From an uncultured Prevotella sp. (GTDB lineage Bacteria > Bacteroidota > Bacteroidia > Bacteroidales > Bacteroidaceae), in NCBI GenBank assembly GCA_900319895.1, contig ONQK01000082.1, positions 1 to 13,833 on the forward strand: a DNA stretch of 13,833 bases. Reading direction: 5' to 3'. Position 1 is the stretch's first letter. Every line of letters begins with the position of its first letter. The notes beneath the pieces are model-generated. The model was given only the letters and a program-made list of their open reading frames with translations, searched no databases and was not told where the DNA came from. The position numbers and the translations under genes are program-made. Positions 1 to 5,314 of this stretch are shown here, piece after piece.

Positions 1-98
1 GTGATTCTCTTTACTGTATTCTTATACATGTAAAAAGAATATCGAAATCTGTTAATAATGCTATAGCCAAATTCCTCTGTCCCGTCTATGTGATGCAT
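1..98 (-). CDS. Possible 5' part of a minus-strand hypothetical gene, cut by the window edge
   Basis: A minus-strand frame starting at the ATG at 98 stays open for 32 codons to the left edge. Its translation begins MHHIDGTEEFGYSIINRF and has a protein-like mix of aromatic and charged residues. The frame is also open about 20 codons upstream of this ATG, back to a stop near 160, so an upstream GTG start is possible. I recognise no domain, signal peptide or membrane segment. No Bacteroidetes -7 box with correct spacing is visible upstream. This could equally be the tail of decayed DNA or a chance open frame in an AT-rich stretch. It is listed only because it runs off the window and cannot be judged from inside it. 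Confidence 0.22.
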   Translation of the reverse strand, partial: MHHIDGTEEFGYSIINRFRYSFYMYKNTVKRI

Positions 99-486
99 TG
101 GCGCTATTTTTTCTCTTCTTTCCACTTGTCCATCATTTTTTCGTCTATTATATAGTTTTCAAAACGGGTTTTAGCTGTTTCGGGTGATTGCTATGAAGAT
201 GAACTTTGGTACAAAGATAATAAATCTCCATGAAATGAACGCTTATTATCTCACAAAATATATAGGACGTAGTGTGATTTCATTGAAGTTGTTGCAATAT
301 AAATATAATAGTGGTGGGGATGTTGTCTGAAAGTGGGCCTCTTGAGCGATGCAATCATGGTGTTTCGGGAATTGAACGTTAAATTTTCAGATAAAAAAGG
401 GGGGTGCAAATGTCAATATTTGTAAGATAAGAATAAAATAAATATAAAAAAAAGGCAGAAAAGGTGCAAAATTCGGAGAAAGTTTG
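99..486. other. Gene-poor AT-rich intergenic region
   Basis: I see no convincing gene here. There are three coding-like scraps. The first is a plus-strand ATG frame at 193-330 (45 codons, starting MKMNFGTKIINLHEMNAYY) without a promoter or ribosome-binding site. The others are two overlapping minus-strand frames between about 110 and 230, one ending EEKK-stop near 117 and one ending LKPVLKTI-stop near 150. Overlapping short open frames of this kind fit either a decayed gene or chance. The last 80 bases are very A-rich and lead into the tRNA promoter. Confidence 0.5.
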
Positions 487-494
487 TAATTTTG
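487..494 (+). promoter_or_regulatory. Bacteroidetes -7 promoter box for tRNA-Ser and probably exbB
   Basis: TAATTTTG is an exact match to the Bacteroidetes sigma-70 -7 consensus TAnnTTTG and lies 36 bases before the tRNA. No clear TTTG -33 element sits 19-21 bases upstream. Transcription would start near 500. No second promoter is visible between the tRNA and exbB, so this box probably serves both. Confidence 0.6.
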
Positions 495-530
495 TAGCTC
501 GTTAGAAATTATCAGATTGTTCCACAACAA

Positions 531-618
531 GGAAAGGTGCTCGAGTGGCTGAAGAGGCACGCCTGGAAAGCGTGTAAGCGTCAAAAGCGCTTCGGGGGTT
601 CGAATCCCCCTCTTTCCG
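531..618 (+). tRNA. tRNA-Ser (anticodon GGA)
   Basis: The 88-base sequence folds as a class II tRNA. The acceptor stem GGAAAGG pairs with the TCTTTCC just before the discriminator G at 618. The anticodon stem CACGC/GCGTG frames the loop with anticodon GGA at 565-567, which reads UCC and UCU serine codons. A long variable arm follows, and the T arm is GGGGG-TTCGAAT-CCCCC. The CCA end is not encoded. A run of seven T begins about 14 bases after the tRNA, but exbB starts only 28 bases downstream, which suggests read-through and 3' processing rather than full termination. Confidence 0.97.
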
Positions 619-646
619 CTTCCTCAAAATTTTTTTAGAATATTCC

Positions 647-1468
647 ATGAAACACTTATTTCCAGCATTTATATTGGCTACTGTCATTTTACTGAGTTTC
701 AATGTGCCGCTGTGGGCTCAAAATGCGGCGCCAACATCTTCCGAAGTGTCTGCAGACAGTGTGCCGGCAGTGGATAGTGCGCGATTTGAGGCCTCTGAGG
801 ACATTGTCGCGGAGGAATTGGCGGCGGGCGCGGGCTTCGGAAATTCACTTAAACAGAAATTTATCGAAGGCAACGCCGGTTTTATGTCGCTGGTGGCATT
901 GGCTTTGGTCTTGGGGCTCGCTTTTTGTATCGAGCGGATAATTTACCTGACTTTGTCGGAAGTGAATGCGCAGAAGCTCTTGGGCGAGATTGAGGTGAAG
1001 GTGGATGCCGGAGACTTGGAAGGTGCCCGCGAGCTTTGCCGGAACACGCGCGGGCCGGTTGCCTCAATTTGCTACCAAGGACTGTTGAGGATCCACGAGT
1101 CGATAGAAAACATCGAGCGCTCGATCACCTCTTACGGCTCCGTTCAGGTGGGTTATTTGGAAAAAGGCTGTTCTTGGATCAAATTGTTCATCGCCATAGC
1201 TCCTTCACTTGGCTTTTTGGGTACGGTGATAGGCATGGTCATGGCATTTGACCAGATTCAGGCGGCTGGCGACCTGAGCGCCACAGTTGTCGCCTCGGGA
1301 ATGAAAGTTGCCTTGATCACCACTATCTTCGGCATTGTCGTGGCATTGATCTTACAGTTGTTCTATAATTACATTTTGGCTAAGATTGAGCGTCTGACCC
1401 ATCAGATGGAAGATGCTGCCATCATGCTGGTAGACATCATCGTCGACTATAAACAACCCAACAGATAG
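647..1468 (+). CDS. exbB: ExbB/TolQ-family proton channel (MotA/TolQ/ExbB)
   Basis: This is the inner-membrane core subunit of the ExbB-ExbD motor, which uses the proton gradient to energise TonB-dependent outer-membrane receptors. The 273-residue product has a cleavable-looking signal sequence (residues 1-25, ending PLWAQ) and an acidic, low-complexity periplasmic stretch to about residue 70. The ExbB fold follows, with TM1 at about 79-100, a cytoplasmic domain, TM2 at about 178-201 containing the family signature APSLGFLGTVIGMV, and TM3 at about 217-240. The N-terminal signal and linker are longer than in E. coli ExbB, but such extensions are common in Bacteroidetes. The ATG at 647 is chosen because the signal peptide begins there. 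The gene lies 28 bases after the tRNA and 3 bases before the next gene, so it leads the exb operon. TolQ is the alternative name; two downstream ExbD genes and no tolA, tolB or pal favour Exb. Confidence 0.93.
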   Translation: MKHLFPAFILATVILLSFNVPLWAQNAAPTSSEVSADSVPAVDSARFEASEDIVAEELAAGAGFGNSLKQKFIEGNAGFMSLVALALVLGLAFCIERIIYLTLSEVNAQKLLGEIEVKVDAGDLEGARELCRNTRGPVASICYQGLLRIHESIENIERSITSYGSVQVGYLEKGCSWIKLFIAIAPSLGFLGTVIGMVMAFDQIQAAGDLSATVVASGMKVALITTIFGIVVALILQLFYNYILAKIERLTHQMEDAAIMLVDIIVDYKQPNR

Positions 1469-1471
1469 GCT

Positions 1472-1969
1472 ATGGATACGAAAAAATGGTCGGCTCGTCG
1501 GATTTCAAGCCGTTTCTTCTATTTTCTGACTATACTCATCGCATTGATTTTCGGTGCTTTCTATCTTGTGGGCTTTTCGTTTCCGTATGCAGAAAATCCG
1601 GCGTTCAACGCCCCTTTGTTTACGGACGTTCTACTGTGGTTTCTTTTCGCTTTTTTGCTTCTGATTTTTGTGTTGAGCCTTTGGAGCGCACTACGGGCAT
1701 GGAGGGTTCGCGACCGCCGCGCGCAGAGCATCAATGGCGTCCCCGTAAGGCGCATATCGCTGTTGATGGCGCTTTTTTTAGTGATTTTGCTGTCGGCTAC
1801 CTTGCTGCTTGGCTCGTCGGCGCCGATGCTCGTCAATGGAAAAGTCTTTTCCAGTGCCCTTTGGCTGAAGCTCTCCGATATGTTTGTGTGGACCTTAGCC
1901 ATCTTGTGCTGTGCAGCTGTTTTTGCGGTTGCCTGTTCTTTCTTCGTCGCCCTGAAAAATTCAAGATAA
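1472..1969 (+). CDS. Four-helix membrane protein of unknown function in the exb operon
   Basis: I do not recognise a named family. The 165-residue product has four strongly hydrophobic segments, at about residues 15-37, 50-73, 94-114 and 136-161. A basic cytoplasmic-type loop (RAWRVRDRRAQSINGVPVRR, residues 75-94) lies between the second and third. It starts 3 bases after exbB and ends 4 bases before exbD, so it is almost certainly co-transcribed with them. My recollection is that Bacteroidales exb operons often carry an unnamed membrane protein between exbB and exbD; that is memory and was not checked. A role as an accessory or assembly factor of the motor is inference from position only. 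The other two frames here are also long, but only this one gives regular membrane helices and fits the operon spacing. Confidence 0.85.
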   Translation: MDTKKWSARRISSRFFYFLTILIALIFGAFYLVGFSFPYAENPAFNAPLFTDVLLWFLFAFLLLIFVLSLWSALRAWRVRDRRAQSINGVPVRRISLLMALFLVILLSATLLLGSSAPMLVNGKVFSSALWLKLSDMFVWTLAILCCAAVFAVACSFFVALKNSR

Positions 1970-1973
1970 CTCC

Positions 1974-2498
1974 ATGTTCATCCGTCGCAGAAAACATAGT
2001 GTCCCGGAGCTGAATACGACCTCAACGGCAGACATTTCCTTCATGCTGTTGATCCTTTTTCTCGTCGCTTCATCGTTGGGCATGGACAAAGCACTTCATC
2101 GGAAGCTCCCGCCCGCCGATGACACGCAGAAGGAGAAGACGGAGCAATTGGTCGAGCGGTCGAAGATGATGGAACTGCAACTCGTCGGAGGTGGGGGGCT
2201 CTTATGCGACGGCGACACGTTGCCCGTGGGATTATTGAGAGAGAGGGTGCGAGATTTTGTGTTGAGAGTGGGCGACGCCCATGTCATTTCGTTGACGGCG
2301 GACCGCGATGCAAGATATGAGGCCTATTTTGAGGTTCAGAATGAAATCATGGCAGCCTACCGCACGGCCCGGAACCAGTTGGCGAGAGGGCGCTTCGGCT
2401 TTGACTTTGCCTTGTGCTCTGCCGACCAGCAACAAGTGATACGCCGGCTGTGCCCGCTGCACATTGCAGAAACCTACATGGAGGATTCGCCACAATGA
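1974..2498 (+). CDS. exbD: ExbD/TolR-family motor subunit (first copy)
   Basis: This is the stator partner of ExbB, with one membrane helix and a periplasmic domain. The 174-residue product starts with a basic cytoplasmic tip (FIRRRKHSVPELNTTSTAD). One transmembrane helix follows at about residues 21-40 and carries the essential membrane aspartate of the family at D20. The remainder is a periplasmic domain of about 130 residues, somewhat longer than E. coli ExbD (about 141 residues in total) and different in sequence from the second copy. The stop codon overlaps the next start in an ATGA arrangement, typical of translational coupling. Two unlike ExbD proteins may form a mixed dimer inside the ExbB pentamer or serve different TonB proteins, which is inference. 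Confidence 0.9.
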   Translation: MFIRRRKHSVPELNTTSTADISFMLLILFLVASSLGMDKALHRKLPPADDTQKEKTEQLVERSKMMELQLVGGGGLLCDGDTLPVGLLRERVRDFVLRVGDAHVISLTADRDARYEAYFEVQNEIMAAYRTARNQLARGRFGFDFALCSADQQQVIRRLCPLHIAETYMEDSPQ

Positions 2499-2947
2499 GA
2501 TTCAGGAAACGACATACTAACGAAGTCCCGATTTTGAATACCGCATCGTTGCCCGACTTGATCTTCACGGTGCTTTTCTTTTTCATGATCGTCACACATC
2601 TCAGGGATGAGACACCCAAGGTGCAGGTGGAAGTGCCGCAGGGAACGGAGCTGACGCCAATGAGCCGGCGGGAAAACCTCTACCAAATCTATGTCGGCAG
2701 GACCGCCGCCGGGGATTTTCGTATTCAGGTGAATGAAAAAATGATGGACTTGGAGCAGCTGACCGTTTTTTTTCTTGCCGAACAGCGCAAATTCGGTTCA
2801 GAGGATGAGCCGATAAGCGTTTCTTTGAAGGCAGACCGTGAGGCGGACATGGGGCTGATAACAGATGTCAAATTGGCGTTGCGGAAGGCTAATGTGTTGA
2901 ATGTCAGCTATGCAGCTTCGATGAAGGCGGAAAATGGGAAAAAGTGA
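2495..2947 (+). CDS. exbD: ExbD/TolR-family motor subunit (second copy)
   Basis: This second ExbD-like protein has 150 residues. The tip MRFRKRHTNEVPILNTASLPD leads into a single helix (about residues 22-40) with the conserved aspartate at D21 and the LPDLIF pattern common in Bacteroidetes ExbD proteins. A periplasmic domain follows that ends in a charged tail (MKAENGKK). The start is the ATG at 2495, overlapping the stop of the first exbD. A GGAGG lies about 10 bases upstream inside the preceding gene, an unusual Shine-Dalgarno match for this phylum. The frame is open further upstream, but that part lies inside the first exbD. No tonB follows, and T-rich DNA without a clear hairpin ends the operon. 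Confidence 0.9.
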   Translation: MRFRKRHTNEVPILNTASLPDLIFTVLFFFMIVTHLRDETPKVQVEVPQGTELTPMSRRENLYQIYVGRTAAGDFRIQVNEKMMDLEQLTVFFLAEQRKFGSEDEPISVSLKADREADMGLITDVKLALRKANVLNVSYAASMKAENGKK

Positions 2948-3028
2948 CATTTAGTTTTTTTCAGCTGTATTTTTTTAGCGATTGAGCGTTTTTATGCGAT
3001 AAATCATAACAATATTAAAAAAAAACAT

Positions 3029-3036
3029 TAATTTTG
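3029..3036 (+). promoter_or_regulatory. Bacteroidetes -7 promoter box for the Lrp-type regulator
   Basis: TAATTTTG exactly matches TAnnTTTG and sits 23 bases before the ATG at 3060, so the leader would be only about 15 bases. A -33 TTTG is not seen at the expected distance. It separates the regulator from the exb operon as its own transcription unit. Confidence 0.6.
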
Positions 3037-3059
3037 TAAGCGAATTTAAAATCATCATT

Positions 3060-3539
3060 ATGACACATCACAGTTTGGACTCATTAGACAAGCAGATCTT
3101 ACGCATAATATCAGAAGATGCGCGCATCCCTTTTTTGGAAGTGGCGAGGATGTGTAACGTCAGCGGTGCGGCCATCCATCAGCGTATCCAGCGACTGACG
3201 AACCTGGGCTATTTGAAAGGCTCGCAGTTTCTGATCGACCCGGAGAAAATCGGTTATGAAACCTGTTCCTACATCGGCCTGTTCCTGAAAAATGGTGAAG
3301 ATTACGGCAGGGTAGTTGAGGGGCTGTTCAAAATCCCGGAAATCGTGGAATGCCATTTTACGACGGGCGGCTTTGACCTTTTCATCAAAATATATGCAAA
3401 GAACAACCACGATTTGATGAACCTGATCCACAACAAGCTGCTGCCGTTGGGGCTGGCACGCACGGAGACAGTGATTTCGTTCAAGACAGCGTTCCGCCGT
3501 CAGCTCCCGGTGGCCCAGCTCTTGAAAGAAGACAAGTAG
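3060..3539 (+). CDS. Lrp/AsnC-family transcriptional regulator
   Basis: This DNA-binding regulator has 159 residues, the usual length of the family. The N-terminal winged helix-turn-helix (about residues 7-55) reads LDKQILRIISEDARIPFLEVA and continues with a recognition-helix region, SGAAIHQRIQRL. The C-terminal RAM ligand-binding domain spans about residues 65-148 and includes the typical TTGGFDLFIKI turn (101-111). Family members usually sense amino acids and act as dimers or octamers, often on their own promoter. The ligand cannot be read from the sequence. It has its own promoter and terminator and converges on the receptor operon, so it need not regulate either neighbour. The family assignment is firm; the target genes are unknown. 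Confidence 0.93.
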   Translation: MTHHSLDSLDKQILRIISEDARIPFLEVARMCNVSGAAIHQRIQRLTNLGYLKGSQFLIDPEKIGYETCSYIGLFLKNGEDYGRVVEGLFKIPEIVECHFTTGGFDLFIKIYAKNNHDLMNLIHNKLLPLGLARTETVISFKTAFRRQLPVAQLLKEDK

Positions 3540-3585
3540 TTTAGGCCTGTTTTTAGTTGAAGTAAATTTTTTACAGACATATAGA

Positions 3586-3638
3586 CGAAGGTCGGATTCC
3601 GAGTGAGGAACCTGACCTTCGTTTCCGTTTATTTTTCC
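3586..3638 (+). terminator. Intrinsic terminator after the Lrp-type gene
   Basis: Bases 3586-3600 pair with 3607-3621 (CGAAGGTCGGATTCC against GGAACCTGACCTTCG), with one G-U pair and one mismatch around the six-base loop GAGTGA. The stem is followed on the plus strand by a T-rich tail (3622-3638). The hairpin sits between two convergent units and may also slow transcription arriving from the minus-strand receptor operon, although the T tract on that side is poor. Confidence 0.85.
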
Positions 3639-3649
3639 ATTCTACGGCC

Positions 3650-5314
3650 TCAAAATTGTACGAATAATGTCGTCGCGCCCCAAATGGAACGGTGGACATC
3701 GGGCATGCTTTGAATCAAAGGCGCACTGGACTTGAAGTGGATGGGCTTGTCGTAGGCCGCGTCCTCGGCCCTGTTCCCATGCTCAAGGCATAGCCTGCCG
3801 TTGAGCCCGATTGCAAATTTAGTGAACCGACGTAAGTAAGTGGCATCGAGAGCCCATAGATTCAACTCACAGGCCCGGTAGGCGTATGGCGTGAAAGCAT
3901 GTTGAAAATCAAGGTGCGGCTTGAGGCTGTTGACGAGGTTGACATCGTAGTTATGGCCGCCTAGGATTTGCCGTCCGTAAAGTAGCGAGCATTCCACCGT
4001 GTTTTTATCATTGAAGAGGCTTGCGCCGACTTTGGCGTGCGGGGTTTGGGTTCGTACATTGAACATATAGTTGCCGTTTTTATAGCTTTGTTCATGAAAT
4101 TCCATGCGCGTGCCGCCTTGCACCCACGCCATCCCGTTTTTGAAATGGTGTTGGGCGCTGGCTGTGAGGTCGATTTGCTGCTCTTGCAGGTTGTAATTCT
4201 GTTGCGTGTCAATAATCCTGAAGTCATAGATGTTGTTTGCCTTGTCAATGAGGTATTCTTCAATGATATTTTCATATCCTTTCCGGTTCTTGAACCTTCC
4301 CCTTGCCGCCAATGCGAACTTCCATCGTGGGTGTGACTGGTAGGTGACGTCCAACAGTGGTGTGATGATGCGGGTGCGTGCTTCGTAGAGATTGTAGATG
4401 TCGCTCTCTTCGGTCTTCATGTCCTCATAGGCATATCCGATGGAGGCATGGAGTTCCCAGTTTTTGACGGCTGTTGAGATGTATTGTATTTTTGCATTAC
4501 ATTGATGTATGTAATACATCCTTGACTTCCCAAACGACACGGCACTTTGCCTGACATCGTATAGCCCGAATCCGTAACACACAAAAAATCGATTTTGCTC
4601 TCCCGGCCGCCAGTATCGCAGCTGCATGTGTTGCTTGTTGCGTGCATAGCCTATTTGTGCCATGAGCAGACGGCCTTTGAGGATGCGTGACAGCGCGGCA
4701 TTGAATTTCAGCCAAGTCGTATTGTTCAGCGCCCTCGGGTCGCTGACCCGATATGCTTGTTCGCCGTGGAACGAGGCTTTTGCCCCGACAATCCATCGCC
4801 TTAGGTTGAAGGCATAGCTCCCCTCGGCATAATAGGTGTCGAATTGATAATCCCCGCCAGTTGAGTCGGTGGAAATATAGGGGAAGTAATCTTCCGGCAT
4901 CCTGGTTGCATTCCAACCAATGTTCTTGTTCTTGCCCCGTGCATATTGGATGGTTCCTGCCAGTGTGCCGCTGTGGGCGGTGCTGTAACTTCCTTGCGCG
5001 CCGGCGCGGAAATCATGTCCGGCATTGCCCTCGAAGGGCAGGAAGTCGCCCTTCGTCGCATTGGCGGAATAGGTGGTGTAGGCCACGGCGCTGTATTTGG
5101 GGCCGGTGGAGTCGTTCTGATAAGCCCAATGTCGATAGGTCGGATTGTCAAACTTGTCTTGTCGCTCGTGCTGGTGCAGGTCTGCCTCGATCTTCCCCGC
5201 TTTACTCTCGGCTGCCGATAGCGGCAGGCGAAGGGGAGAGGGCGACATCTGGGCCTTCCCCTCAATCGTGGCCAGGATAAACACAGAAAAGAGGTATAAT
5301 TTGAAATGTTTCAT
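3650..5314 (-). CDS. DUF6850-like outer-membrane beta-barrel protein
   Basis: The 554-residue product has a signal peptide (residues 1-22, ending EGKAQ). A long run of alternating, aromatic-rich beta strands follows, and the protein ends in a terminal phenylalanine (LFVQF), the usual outer-membrane insertion signal. No plug domain or enzyme motif is visible. From its place beside a TonB-dependent receptor and a DUF4876 lipoprotein I assign it to the DUF6850 barrel family; this is recognition by length, architecture and context and was not searched. Its ATG directly follows the receptor stop codon (TAG-ATG), so translation is probably coupled. It is the last gene of the operon. It may be a second channel or a structural partner of the receptor, but its function is unknown. 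Confidence 0.8.
   Translation of the reverse strand: MKHFKLYLFSVFILATIEGKAQMSPSPLRLPLSAAESKAGKIEADLHQHERQDKFDNPTYRHWAYQNDSTGPKYSAVAYTTYSANATKGDFLPFEGNAGHDFRAGAQGSYSTAHSGTLAGTIQYARGKNKNIGWNATRMPEDYFPYISTDSTGGDYQFDTYYAEGSYAFNLRRWIVGAKASFHGEQAYRVSDPRALNNTTWLKFNAALSRILKGRLLMAQIGYARNKQHMQLRYWRPGEQNRFFVCYGFGLYDVRQSAVSFGKSRMYYIHQCNAKIQYISTAVKNWELHASIGYAYEDMKTEESDIYNLYEARTRIITPLLDVTYQSHPRWKFALAARGRFKNRKGYENIIEEYLIDKANNIYDFRIIDTQQNYNLQEQQIDLTASAQHHFKNGMAWVQGGTRMEFHEQSYKNGNYMFNVRTQTPHAKVGASLFNDKNTVECSLLYGRQILGGHNYDVNLVNSLKPHLDFQHAFTPYAYRACELNLWALDATYLRRFTKFAIGLNGRLCLEHGNRAEDAAYDKPIHFKSSAPLIQSMPDVHRSIWGATTLFVQF

Noticed and set aside
193..330. A 45-codon plus-strand small gene
   Set aside because: It has no promoter box, no ribosome-binding site and no recognisable feature, and overlaps equally open minus-strand frames.
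531..618. Integration site for a genomic island at the tRNA 3' end
   Set aside because: The tRNA 3' end is intact, no repeated copy of it was seen in the window, and no integrase gene lies nearby.
2414..2494. Start of the second exbD at 2414
   Set aside because: It would lie deep in the first exbD. The ATG at 2495 gives the normal ExbD N-terminus and an ATGA overlap.
3586..3621. A fully bidirectional terminator also serving the receptor operon
   Set aside because: The stem would work in both directions, but the minus-strand side lacks an immediate T tract, so I call it only for the plus strand.
4861..5280. Plus-strand frames opposite the DUF6850-like gene
   Set aside because: They are rich in Arg, Cys and Trp, have no start context, and are shadows of the barrel gene.
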